Source: Chroococcopsis sp964623815 (GTDB taxonomy: Bacteria; Cyanobacteriota; Cyanobacteriia; Cyanobacteriales; Microcystaceae). Taken from it: a stretch of 64,000 nt of DNA. The stretch spans positions 1 to 64,000 of the forward strand of contig CAZUVR010000012.1 of assembly GCA_964623815.1 (NCBI GenBank), given 5' to 3'. The position numbers and the translations under genes are program-made. Under the pieces are notes generated by a model, which made no database searches, was not told the origin of the DNA, and worked only from the letters and a program-made list of their open reading frames with translations. This document shows positions 53,735 through 62,749 of this stretch, piece by piece (the stretch's first letter is position 1; each line of letters opens with the position of its first letter).

Positions 53735-54019
53735 TTAACCTCGATAACTTTGGCATTCTTTGCCAGTGGCTTTTCGAGCCGAAATAATTCGTATTACTGA
53801 ATCTGCTTCTCGAAAACAATGTACGACTAGCAAGATTCTCATTTTTGAACTTCTACCCAATAATAAAAATCGATCTTCGACTTCAGAATGATTCTCATCC
53901 CAAAATTGAATAGCGTTATCATCGTAAAAAACAGATTTAGCTTCTTCAAAAGAAACCCCGTGCTTGTTTTGATTGAGCTGGTTTTTTTCGTTATCCCACT
54001 CGAAATATAATCGACTCAT
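53735..54019 (-). CDS. brnT: BrnT-type toxin
   Basis: BrnT is an RNase-like toxin of a type II toxin-antitoxin system. The 94 residues show the full family pattern: YFEWDNEKNQLNQNKHGVSFEEAKSVF near the start, DRFLLLGRSSKMRILLVVHCF in the middle and IRIISARKATGKE at the end. The key basic residues appear intact. It is transcribed opposite to the vWA operon, with a 161-base intergenic gap to it. Confidence 0.92.
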   Translation of the reverse strand: MSRLYFEWDNEKNQLNQNKHGVSFEEAKSVFYDDNAIQFWDENHSEVEDRFLLLGRSSKMRILLVVHCFREADSVIRIISARKATGKECQSYRG

Positions 54020-54180
54020 TTGAGATTTTAGGACGATCGCCCATATCGTCCTGTCAAGAGAGACATTATAATATTGAGCTATCTACCACTCTATTGTAAA
54101 TTTAAAATCTGGCTGAGAGGTTAGTGATTTTTCCGATACACTTGGGAATTATAAGGAAGACCGCCAAAAGATAGATAGCG

Positions 54181-55299
54181 ATGAAAACCGGTGATTGCTC
54201 TAGCGTAACTCCAGGAGAAACGTTGAACTCATGGCAGAGGGCAGGATTGAATCTCGTTTCCTCTTTCGGTGGGCGAGATGTTGTCTTAGCGATCGATCTC
54301 ACGGGTAGTGTAGAGTTTAACGATCAGGGGCGTATCCGTTTACGGCAGATTATCGAGGATAGTTTACGCCCGGGAGATACGGTATATGTAATTCCTTTCG
54401 CATCCGAAATTAAGCCTACAGTGGGAGGTAACAAACCTTTCGCCAATCCCATCCGCTTTGAAGGGAAACAGGATGTAGAGAAAATTTTAAGCGTTATACC
54501 TTGGGAGTCTAACCCCAACATCCGCAATACAGATATACAGAGAGCCGAATTATCGATTTATCAGGGAATCGCCCGACTCAATCAGTGTCGTCTCAGCGAC
54601 GGGGAGGGTGTTAAATCTCAATCGGTGGTATGGATTACCGATGCTCCCCTAAATACAAAAGCGGGAATCGATTCTAATACCTGGATAGAAACGCCGGCGG
54701 ATAGCCCCTTTCGTGTAGCCTCATCGCCGGAGAGCGTCGAGCGTGAAAAATGGTTGAGCGCTTTACCTCTCAATACGAGGGAAAAATCCTTGAGTAAGAC
54801 GACGGATTTATCCATTGTCGATGTACCCGCCACTGTGCAGGAATTCTGTACGCCAGCGCCAGGGGGCAAGGAAAGCTGTCTCATCAATTCATATTTGATA
54901 GGGAAATTATGGCTACCTGGATTAATTTGCGGAATCGGCTTAATCGGGGCTGTAGCACTACTAAGGCATTTCATAAGTTTGGCTACCCCTTGGGAGTTAG
55001 AAATAAAATTTGATTCGGACGAAGAGAGGGAGAAACAAAAATGTAGGTTAAAAAATAAGCAGAGAATCCCCATAGGAGACGACGGATTTAACTCTATATA
55101 TTGTCCAGGGGAAGATGTGAGGGGTTATTTAGAAAGACGAGGAAATAAGCTGTTTCTGAAACCGACTCAACAGGCACCGATATTGTATAAGGATGAGGAA
55201 GTTACCCGCCCGATAGAGATACAGAATTCTATATTGAGAATCGATTGTCCCCAAAATCAACAACCTTTCGATTTAACCATACAAGTAAACCGTAAATAA
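54181..55299 (+). CDS. vWA-domain protein with one membrane segment
   Basis: The N-terminal part is a von Willebrand A domain. Its metal site reads DLTGS at 39-43 (a DxTxS form), with the supporting Thr117 in NTDIQR and Asp154 in VVWITDAP. One transmembrane helix lies at about 241-263 (KLWLPGLICGIGLIGAVALL). A C-terminal soluble part of 110 residues with a beta-rich look follows, ending FDLTIQVNRK. Four cysteines before the membrane segment suggest that the vWA domain might be extracytoplasmic, but no signal peptide is seen from this start; a TAG lies three codons upstream. It heads a four-gene operon. Confidence 0.82.
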   Translation: MKTGDCSSVTPGETLNSWQRAGLNLVSSFGGRDVVLAIDLTGSVEFNDQGRIRLRQIIEDSLRPGDTVYVIPFASEIKPTVGGNKPFANPIRFEGKQDVEKILSVIPWESNPNIRNTDIQRAELSIYQGIARLNQCRLSDGEGVKSQSVVWITDAPLNTKAGIDSNTWIETPADSPFRVASSPESVEREKWLSALPLNTREKSLSKTTDLSIVDVPATVQEFCTPAPGGKESCLINSYLIGKLWLPGLICGIGLIGAVALLRHFISLATPWELEIKFDSDEEREKQKCRLKNKQRIPIGDDGFNSIYCPGEDVRGYLERRGNKLFLKPTQQAPILYKDEEVTRPIEIQNSILRIDCPQNQQPFDLTIQVNRK

Positions 55300-55311
55300 C
55301 TAGAGATAGCC

Positions 55312-58300
55312 ATGATGAGTCAAGACCAACAAACTAGAGAAATCAAGAGAACTATTTGCGTCGGTTTAGGTGGCACTGGGCGAGATGTGCTGATGAGAAT
55401 TAGGAGATTTATCATCGATCAACATGGGAGCTTAGCTAATTTACCGGTAGTCAGTTTTGTACAGATAGATACGGACAAAAACACTTTAAATAGTTCAGGT
55501 TTGCCCACAGGAAAAGACTATCACGGGGAAGAAATATTATTTAGAGACATCGAGAAAGTGATGATTACGATGTCAGCCCAGGATGTTAATAATTTTCGCT
55601 ACGAGTTAGAACATCCGTCATTAGGGGAAAGCCCCTATTCTCATATAGAGAGTTGGTTCGATCCGCGTTTGAAGGATCAGGTAAGATCGATCGAGGATGG
55701 GGCGCAAGGTATCAGGCCTGTAGGTAGATTAGCATTTTTCCATAACTATCGGCGTTTTAAGCAAGCGATCGAAGCTGCAGTAATACGGACAATGGGGCAT
55801 GAAGGTACGATGCTTCAATACGGCTACAACGTGCAACCCGGGTTAGATGTGTTCATTGTCGGCTCTCTCTGCGGCGGCACCGGTAGCGGGACATTTTTAG
55901 ATGTGGCTTACGCCATCAGAAATCTTTACATAAATAATACCAGTCTCTACGGTTATTTAGTAATCAGCCCCACCTTATACGGTAACGCTCCCACCATGAG
56001 GGCGAATGTTTACGCGGCTTTAAAAGAACTCAATTACTATACAACTAACGGCAAAACCTTCGAGGCTTGTTATGATAAACAGCATCAGGTTAAGGTGGTG
56101 GAAGCCCGCCCACCTTTTGACTTTCCCTATCTAATCTCTGAAAAAACCTTCGGTGATTATCAGATTACAGAAAAAGGCAAGCTTTGTAACGTTATCGCTT
56201 ACAAAATCTATTTAACTATAGCTAGTGAATTAGGGGGTCAGATTAGAAGCTATCGAGATAATTTCCTCAAACCAGAAGTCATGTTCGGCTTAGATTCCCA
56301 TCCTTTTAGAATGCCCCAACATTACTTAACTTTTGGGCTGGCTTCGATTTATTTTAATCGAGAAAGAATGGTGACGATCGCTCTAAATCGCTTAGCCTTG
56401 CGATTAGTTCAATTTTGGCTCAACGGGGCGGGGCAAAGTCCGGACTCTAGAGAATTAACGGAGAGATTTCTGCTGCAATGGTCAACGGGTAAAAAGACGG
56501 AAGATTTTATCATTTCTAAGTTAGAGGAAAATACAAGGGAGAATAATAAAAACTTCAATCAAACCCTCAACGCTTGGAAATCCGGCTGTGAGACAAAAAT
56601 TTCCGAGGCGAAAAACTCTCAAGATGTGGAAAATCTCAAACAAAACTTACCTCGTGAGTTTAAGAATATATTCCGCACCGTACAGGCAGGAGATACGGAA
56701 AGCACCAGAGGAGTTTGGTTAACCAATCTACAAAAAGCTCAGCCATCTTTAAGCGAGAGGTTAAAACAGGATATAGATGAATTTTTACAAGATTTGAGTA
56801 ATCCGGATAAACCCGAATTTTCTATCAATAGCTGTCTAGGATTTTTAGAGTCATTAATGACGGAGATTAGTAAATCTCAGAGGAGTGTAGAGGAGAGAAA
56901 GCAGGATGCAGGAGAAATGCACCCGCCCGAAAAAATCGATAAAATTTGGGTGGATGTAAAGCAGGAAATAGGAGATTTAGAGAGTAAAAATAAATTTCCT
57001 TTGGGGTTATTTAAAGGCAATCAAACCGCTCAAATTCAAACTTTGATGTTAGAGGGAGTGAATAAAGCAGTTAAAAATGTTAGACATAATTTCAATTGCT
57101 CCTTACAAGATTCGGCTCTAAAGTTACTAGATATACTCCAAGATCATATCGCCCTGAGATTGAATCAAATACAAAGCTTTGAAGTATTTGCTCAAAATGT
57201 GGCAGCTTCTTATGAAAAACGGGAAGAAGAATTAAAACAAGCTAACTTCAACGAGATGAGCGGTGAGGCGATTACTACTAAGCAGGATATAGATCAGTAT
57301 TTAGAGAGCGTTAATTCTCGTTCTCAATTATGTCTCTGTACCCACCAGGTAACATCATCATTAGGTGAAAAATCTATATTTAGTCTGATTGATAGGAACC
57401 GCTTAAGTGGAAATATTGATGAGCTGAAAGATACGATTAATTCTACTATGGCACCCCTGTTTAAGCTGTCCATATCGACGGAGTTCAAATCGGTGATGAA
57501 AGCGTTCATGGGTAGTTATTCGATCGCGGATACTTCACGCCGATTAAGACAAATTTTAGACTCATCTCAGCCTTTATTATCTCTTAACTTAGGTGATCAA
57601 CGTTTTTACAGAGAGTTGAGCGTTAAGAGAAACGATATTATCAGTTTAAAAGAAACAGATGAATCGGAAGTTAAACAGTTTAAGCGCATACTACTCAATG
57701 AGATAGGTGTAGCGGATAGTTGTTTTAAACCTACTCAAAAAGAAGATGAAATTCTCATTATCAGTCAGTATGGAGGTTTCCCGCTCAGGATTATCAACGA
57801 CCTCAGGGATATGAAGGAACAATATTTGATGCAGAGAAAAAGTAACAGCACTTTGCATAATGATTATAAAACTCAATTCATCGAGATACTGCCGACAGAA
57901 GCTAAACTAATTGAGGGATTAGAACTGATTTTCTATCCTTGCTTGGCCTTTGATCTGATTAAATATGATGTTCCTACACAAAGGTATGAATTTGATTACT
58001 ATGACGATTTGCATCAAAGAAAATATCCTCTCTATCTCAATGGTAGCTGGCGTGAGGCTTTAGAAGAATTAGTTTTAAGTAAAATTATGGTTGAGGAGTT
58101 GCGTCAGAGATTAGCTAAAGCAGAAACTGATATTCTTAGCAATCCAGGTAATTTTCAAACATTCTATATGCCTTTGGTGACAAAATTTGTACGAGAAGTA
58201 GAAGGCTACACGGAGCAAGATAGTAATTTTCTTTACAAAACAAAAGTTATAGGGGAAAAAGAAACTATGGATTCCGCACCTAAAGAAGGTATTATTCCTC

Positions 58301-58626
58301 GCTATATCAATGATTTACGTAGGAGGATTCAAGAGGTACATGAGAAAAAATTAGCTCTTACTGACTCGGCACAATCTTCTCAAGAGAATTACCAACAAGC
58401 TCGTTTAGGAGGAAAAGTTTCATCAGTTACTGATAAGACTAATGAGGTAAATGGTCATAATAGTTCGGGTGTGGTAGATGTTACCGCAACTTCTACCGTT
58501 TCACCTAAATCTACTACTAGCCCTCTAGAAAGAATACAGGCTTTAAGAGAATTGAAAAAGTTATGGGATGAGGGTGCTATCGATCAAGAAGAATACGAAA
58601 ACCTGAAAAGAGAGATTAACTCATAA
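55312..58626 (+). CDS. Tubulin/FtsZ-superfamily protein, 1104 residues, with SHOCT-like tail
   Basis: The N-terminal 400 residues match the tubulin-like (Tubulin_2) family. The first nucleotide loop is VGLGGTGRDVL (16-26), Asp53 and Asp55 lie in FVQIDTDKN, and the tubulin signature GGTGSGT lies at 188-194. This implies GTP binding and possibly filament formation. The long middle part (about 400-1000) is mainly helical and charged, with coiled-coil tracts. The last 35 residues (LERIQALRELKKLWDEGAID...EYENLKREI) look like a SHOCT domain, a small oligomerisation module. No membrane segment is seen. The gene follows the vWA gene by 12 bases. Confidence 0.87.
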   Translation: MMSQDQQTREIKRTICVGLGGTGRDVLMRIRRFIIDQHGSLANLPVVSFVQIDTDKNTLNSSGLPTGKDYHGEEILFRDIEKVMITMSAQDVNNFRYELEHPSLGESPYSHIESWFDPRLKDQVRSIEDGAQGIRPVGRLAFFHNYRRFKQAIEAAVIRTMGHEGTMLQYGYNVQPGLDVFIVGSLCGGTGSGTFLDVAYAIRNLYINNTSLYGYLVISPTLYGNAPTMRANVYAALKELNYYTTNGKTFEACYDKQHQVKVVEARPPFDFPYLISEKTFGDYQITEKGKLCNVIAYKIYLTIASELGGQIRSYRDNFLKPEVMFGLDSHPFRMPQHYLTFGLASIYFNRERMVTIALNRLALRLVQFWLNGAGQSPDSRELTERFLLQWSTGKKTEDFIISKLEENTRENNKNFNQTLNAWKSGCETKISEAKNSQDVENLKQNLPREFKNIFRTVQAGDTESTRGVWLTNLQKAQPSLSERLKQDIDEFLQDLSNPDKPEFSINSCLGFLESLMTEISKSQRSVEERKQDAGEMHPPEKIDKIWVDVKQEIGDLESKNKFPLGLFKGNQTAQIQTLMLEGVNKAVKNVRHNFNCSLQDSALKLLDILQDHIALRLNQIQSFEVFAQNVAASYEKREEELKQANFNEMSGEAITTKQDIDQYLESVNSRSQLCLCTHQVTSSLGEKSIFSLIDRNRLSGNIDELKDTINSTMAPLFKLSISTEFKSVMKAFMGSYSIADTSRRLRQILDSSQPLLSLNLGDQRFYRELSVKRNDIISLKETDESEVKQFKRILLNEIGVADSCFKPTQKEDEILIISQYGGFPLRIINDLRDMKEQYLMQRKSNSTLHNDYKTQFIEILPTEAKLIEGLELIFYPCLAFDLIKYDVPTQRYEFDYYDDLHQRKYPLYLNGSWREALEELVLSKIMVEELRQRLAKAETDILSNPGNFQTFYMPLVTKFVREVEGYTEQDSNFLYKTKVIGEKETMDSAPKEGIIPRYINDLRRRIQEVHEKKLALTDSAQSSQENYQQARLGGKVSSVTDKTNEVNGHNSSGVVDVTATSTVSPKSTTSPLERIQALRELKKLWDEGAIDQEEYENLKREINS

Positions 58627-58652
58627 ACTAGCTAAAAGGAACGATCGAACTT

Positions 58653-60224
58653 ATGTTTTCATGGTTAAAACTATTACCGACAGAGTTAGTCTGGTTCACC
58701 CTCATAGCAGTGATACTACCGACTATAATCACCATTTTAATCAGGATAAATCTCTACCAGTATCTAGACGACTCAACGGATAAAATTAATCGTCTCATAA
58801 GAGGAGATAGTAGGGGAAAACAGCCCCCCAGTATCGAAAGACTAGAAGACAGATTCAAGATAGCCAGTTCTAAACTCGACACAGTAAATACTACCGCTTT
58901 AGTAGATAGCGTCTACGGTGATGAGACATTTAATTTTCTTGGATTACCTCTCAGGTGTGAACAATGGGATTACTTCACCAGGGTATTACCTAACTTACTC
59001 CTAGCTTTCGGTTTACTCGGTACGTTTTTGGGTATCACCTTAAACTTAACCAATATGAGCGCTATCATTAGTCAAAGCTCGGGCAATAGCGATAAGTTAA
59101 TCCAAAGTCTGGAAACACCCCTACAGAGTATGGGGATTGCTTTCATCACCAGTTTGATCGGATTACTGTGTAGTTCTATCCTCACGGTAATCAATATCAT
59201 GTTTAATACAGGGGTAGCTAGAAATAAGTTACTAGCCACCTTAGAAGATTATCTTGATAATATTCTCTCCCCAGAAGTCAGCGGCGATACCCGTTTAGAT
59301 AAAGCCGTTAACCGGATGGTAGACCAACAACATGAGTTTCTACTCCGCTTTCATGAGAATGTCACTAACGCTGTGCAATCTTCGCTAGGTGCGGTAGCCA
59401 AGCAAATTGCCGATGGCAATAGGGAAGCCTGTGAATTAGCTACAAGGGTTTACAGCAAACTTGATGAGGTTGCTGGAGCTATCAGGGCGGGTGCGGATGT
59501 ATATAATCAATCCTCTCACTTGCTCAAAGAAGAGGTGGAGAAAATCAGTACAATTGTTCAACATGAAAATTTTATCGGCTATTCCCGCAGTTTGGAAAAT
59601 ACGGCCCGGGTTTTTGAAACAGCATCGAACACGATTAACAATAGCCAATTCGGGCAAAAGTTAATCAATGTTACCGCTAACTTAGAGAATACTCAACAGA
59701 ATTTAGCAGATACTGTTACCCGGGTAATGGAGTTAATCGCGTCTATTAACTCAACAGTGGCTAGCGTTACCGAATCTAGTAATACGGTAATTAACTTCGG
59801 TCAAGACATCAAAGATTTATCGGAAAGCTCACTACAAATATTAACCTCTGATACTCAGCATCTAGAGAAAATCAGGGAAGAATTATCAAGCACTTTGGAG
59901 AAGCAAACTTTAATCTACCAAACTTGGCAAGAATTACTAGAGAAGACGGTAAAAAATAGTGATATTCAAACGGTAGAAATACAACAGCTAAAACAAGTTA
60001 TAACTGAAAATCAAAATAAATCGAGGACGATAATATCAGAAAGGTTAAACAATATCATCAATCAAGAAAGTAATATCAATCATAATACCCGATCGATCTC
60101 GGAAGACCTACAAAAAGCTCTCTTGGCTATGAGGGCGATCGAATCCTCTATTTCCCAACAGATAAGCTCTAATTCGGGAAACGGACTGAGAAATATTCCT
60201 CCTAATAATGGTATGGGTAGATAA
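58653..60224 (+). CDS. MotA/TolQ/ExbB-like proton-channel protein with long helical tail
   Basis: This 523-residue protein has transmembrane segments at about 14-33, 112-133 and 160-184. The second, LPNLLLAFGLLGTFLGITLNL, and the third, MGIAFITSLIGLLCSSILTVI, carry the glycine- and threonine-rich pattern of MotA/TolQ/ExbB channels. From about 200 to 515 it is a nearly continuous charged helix with no globular domain, ending in an Asn/Gly-rich stretch. This shape, a five-helix-type channel with a long cytoplasmic tail, is known from ZorA. It is 26 bases after the tubulin gene. Confidence 0.83.
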   Translation: MFSWLKLLPTELVWFTLIAVILPTIITILIRINLYQYLDDSTDKINRLIRGDSRGKQPPSIERLEDRFKIASSKLDTVNTTALVDSVYGDETFNFLGLPLRCEQWDYFTRVLPNLLLAFGLLGTFLGITLNLTNMSAIISQSSGNSDKLIQSLETPLQSMGIAFITSLIGLLCSSILTVINIMFNTGVARNKLLATLEDYLDNILSPEVSGDTRLDKAVNRMVDQQHEFLLRFHENVTNAVQSSLGAVAKQIADGNREACELATRVYSKLDEVAGAIRAGADVYNQSSHLLKEEVEKISTIVQHENFIGYSRSLENTARVFETASNTINNSQFGQKLINVTANLENTQQNLADTVTRVMELIASINSTVASVTESSNTVINFGQDIKDLSESSLQILTSDTQHLEKIREELSSTLEKQTLIYQTWQELLEKTVKNSDIQTVEIQQLKQVITENQNKSRTIISERLNNIINQESNINHNTRSISEDLQKALLAMRAIESSISQQISSNSGNGLRNIPPNNGMGR

Positions 60225-60229
60225 ACTAG

Positions 60230-60862
60230 ATGAGACGCAGTAAAAGTTTTGATAATGAGGAATTACAGGTATTTCAGGCGTTTACGGATTTAATGTCTAA
60301 TGCGTTCATGATCCTCAGTTTCTTCTTAATTTTAGCTCTCTTCCACGTTAGTAATTTAAACAGAAGATTGCAGTCAGCTACCCCGATAGTTATCGATGAA
60401 AAATCGGGTAATTTTACCTTCGTCTCAAAAAGTGCCGCTCTCACCCCCGAACTGAGACAATATATTTTAACTTCAGTCATACCTACAATTCAAAAGACTG
60501 TCAAAAGCCATGATATAGACTTCGTACAGATCATAGGTCATACCGATGGTGCGGAGATAAGCGGCGTAGGGAATTTAGATAGGGAAATGGAAACGGTAGC
60601 CAACGGTAAAGATAAAGTCGATAAGCTATACCCCGGCTCAAATACTGACTTGGGCTTAATGCGGGCTTTGGCGGTGGTGCAGGAAATTCAAAAAACGGGA
60701 CAACTGCCCGACGTGAAATTTAGAGCCTATTCAGCGGGGCAATTGTATCTACCATCGGGGGAGCTGGCTAAGATCGATCGAACCGATAACGATAGCCGCA
60801 GGCGCATAGAAATCCGTTTTATCCCCCCGGGTAGGAAAACCTCTGAGACACAAAATCCTTAA
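60230..60862 (+). CDS. MotB/ZorB-like OmpA-domain protein
   Basis: This 210-residue protein has one N-terminal membrane helix (about 21-41). It is preceded by Asp20 in FTDLMSNAF, which aligns with the proton-carrying Asp of MotB and ExbD. The periplasmic part is an OmpA-like peptidoglycan-binding domain with GHTDGAE (103-109), Arg145 in GLMRALAVV and NDSRRRIEIRF near the end. It starts five bases after the channel gene, so the two should form a stator-like complex. Confidence 0.88.
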   Translation: MRRSKSFDNEELQVFQAFTDLMSNAFMILSFFLILALFHVSNLNRRLQSATPIVIDEKSGNFTFVSKSAALTPELRQYILTSVIPTIQKTVKSHDIDFVQIIGHTDGAEISGVGNLDREMETVANGKDKVDKLYPGSNTDLGLMRALAVVQEIQKTGQLPDVKFRAYSAGQLYLPSGELAKIDRTDNDSRRRIEIRFIPPGRKTSETQNP

Positions 60863-60915
60863 TTGGTCTAGACCCTAATGGAACAAATCAAAAAATATCC
60901 AGAACCGATCGCCCG

Positions 60916-62256
60916 CTAAGATACGCACTTCACCGCCGGAGGTTGCCATGTACCATCGAGTATCTCAGCTCTCGGAGCGTACAATCGCATAGTCACCCCT
61001 AGTATCCCCTCTCCAGGCGAGGGCAACCAATTAGATTCTTTATCAGCACCCGGGGACTCGTGTTGAATATAAATATCGAGAGAACCATCGGGATTATATT
61101 TTAGGTTATCCCGATCGCCTATAGCAAAACGATCGAGGGGATTAGCCACTTGATACCCTTCAGCGTCGTACATAGTTATCGACCAGAAGGCTTCCACCGG
61201 GGGCAGTTCATCTTTATCAAAATGCAATACATACTTATGCTCCCCTTTTAACGGTTGCCCATCAGCATCAGATTTAGCAAAGGGATAGATGGCATCTTCA
61301 GGCTGGTTCGCCCCCAATCCTATCAGCGCGATGACGGCCCGTTTAAGGTAAAAATTACCGTAAACCCCCATAGAATCGGTGTTCATCGCCCAGCCGTTGA
61401 CAACTTTAGCGATGTCGGCACTTTTTGCCATCATCAGCTTTAATCCTTCTGCGGTTGCCCTTTCTAATCCGCTCCTAATTTCGGGGCTAGCCGTTGCCAA
61501 GTCGAAACTCTTACCTACTTCAATGCCGATACGTTTGAACCGCGAGAGGATAGACCAATCCGTGATATGAGGGGGATGAATTTTCATCAACTCTGCCCCG
61601 TACCCGAAATAGGCAGCGGCGGACATGGCGTTAATCTGCCGCAGAGGTTCCGTCTGTAAGTTTATCGCCGGGTAATTTACGGGTTCGAGGGGTGCTGGTG
61701 TGCCGCCTGGTAGAGGTGCGATCGTATAAAGATCCTGAATTTTGTGAACGGCTTCATAATCTTGCTTGCCGTTGGTTTGAGTGCGTCCAATAAGCCAGAC
61801 GTAGGGGGTGGGCGAATCTATCCGCTCTAAAGAGGCTGGTAATTCACCTCTCCAGCCGGGGGGTACTACAGCCCAACTGCCGGCACCGGTGCCGCTAGTG
61901 CGCTTACCGGGTGAGGCGAAAACGTCTGACCACATATCTAATAGAGGGAGTAAATAGTATCTTCCTTCCGTATTCGGCGCTGAAAGAATTAGGGGGCCTT
62001 TGCTAAGATCGATCCAGGCGCTTGAATAGAGGGTGTCAAAATTGGGGCGCACTACAGCGCGGAAGTCGGCGGCGGGAAAACTGCGCCTATGGGAGAACTG
62101 ATTTATTGGATCACCGCTAGGATTGCCATCGGCGTTAGTCATAACGCGTCTGGTTATATCCATCAGTATGAGGGGATAAAGGTAATGATAGGCTTCGATC
62201 CCGATTTGGTAAGCTTGTTCTTGCGATATGGCGGATGATGTGGGTGATTGAGCCAT
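60916..62256 (-). CDS. DUF1254/DUF1214 domain protein
   Basis: This 446-residue protein has the N-terminal DUF1254 region (EAYHYLYPLILMDITRRVM, then VRPNFDTLYSSAWIDLSKGPLILSAP) and the C-terminal DUF1214 region (FWSITMYDAEGYQVANPLDRFAIGDRD, then IQHESPG). The function is unknown; relatives occur in many bacteria. No clear signal peptide is visible. It converges with the vWA-tubulin operon and is not part of it. Confidence 0.9.
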   Translation of the reverse strand: MAQSPTSSAISQEQAYQIGIEAYHYLYPLILMDITRRVMTNADGNPSGDPINQFSHRRSFPAADFRAVVRPNFDTLYSSAWIDLSKGPLILSAPNTEGRYYLLPLLDMWSDVFASPGKRTSGTGAGSWAVVPPGWRGELPASLERIDSPTPYVWLIGRTQTNGKQDYEAVHKIQDLYTIAPLPGGTPAPLEPVNYPAINLQTEPLRQINAMSAAAYFGYGAELMKIHPPHITDWSILSRFKRIGIEVGKSFDLATASPEIRSGLERATAEGLKLMMAKSADIAKVVNGWAMNTDSMGVYGNFYLKRAVIALIGLGANQPEDAIYPFAKSDADGQPLKGEHKYVLHFDKDELPPVEAFWSITMYDAEGYQVANPLDRFAIGDRDNLKYNPDGSLDIYIQHESPGADKESNWLPSPGEGILGVTMRLYAPRAEILDGTWQPPAVKCVS

Positions 62257-62506
62257 GTTTCTTTTTTCTTAATAGGAAATTAAAAATAACTATTTTTAGC
62301 TACTTATAACTGTTTTACCCTAAAAAAGAAAATTTCTTAATTTTCCTATTATTTTTTTATAATTATAGTAATTTTTAAAAATTTGAAGCCCAGAGATACA
62401 GAGGATATTTTTAATAGTAAGTTGATATTATGAAAACTTCAGTAATATGAATAAAATGCGGTAGAAAGTCGAAATTTCTACCGCTTGCGTGCTGAAAAAT
62501 TGATTT
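62257..62506. other. Intergenic region between the DUF1254/DUF1214 gene and rpmE
   Basis: These 250 bases hold the rpmE terminator hairpin and a very AT-rich stretch around 62330-62380. I see no gene. Confidence 0.4.
62451..62484 (-). terminator. Terminator of the rplM-rpsI-rpmE operon
   Basis: GCGGTAGAAA (62458-62467) and TTTCTACCGC (62475-62484) form a perfect 10-bp stem with a seven-base loop. On the minus strand it is followed by ATTTTATT, the layout of an intrinsic terminator, just after rpmE. Confidence 0.75.
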
Positions 62507-62737
62507 TTATTCAGCTTTTTTCGCTGATTTATCAGACATTTTATACTTACGAAGGAAGCGATCGACCCTTCCTTCAGTATCGATAATCTTCTGAGTACCG
62601 GTGAAAAAGGGATGATTCCCCGACCAGATCTCCACGTGAATTTCGGGCTGGGTAGAACCGACGGTGGCGACCACTTCGCCATTACAGATAACCTTGGCTT
62701 CGGGATACCAAGTAGGATGAATACCGGGCTTAGGCAT
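62507..62737 (-). CDS. rpmE: 50S ribosomal protein L31
   Basis: L31 is a small protein at the subunit interface of the ribosome. The 76 residues start MPKPGIHPTWYPEAKVICNG and include GSTQPEIHVEIWSGNHPFFTG, with a basic tail. Only one Cys is present, so this is the zinc-free type. It is the last gene of the operon, 12 bases after rpsI. Confidence 0.96.
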   Translation of the reverse strand: MPKPGIHPTWYPEAKVICNGEVVATVGSTQPEIHVEIWSGNHPFFTGTQKIIDTEGRVDRFLRKYKMSDKSAKKAE

Positions 62738-62749
62738 GATAAAACCTCC

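Noticed and set aside
54102..54302. Minus-strand 66-residue frame with a hydrophobic end, before the vWA gene
   Set aside because: It overlaps the start of the vWA gene on the other strand and has no family match.
58653..60862. Flagellar MotA/MotB or ExbB/ExbD identity for the channel pair
   Set aside because: Cyanobacteria lack flagella, the tail is far too long for ExbB, and the context lacks TonB or Tol genes.
60878..60919. 13-codon frame MEQIKKYPEPIAR after the MotB-like gene
   Set aside because: Too short, with no support; possibly a relic of another gene, but cannot be shown.
62428..62682. Open frame overlapping rpmE in another phase
   Set aside because: Shadow of the rpmE gene; no homology and no codon bias.
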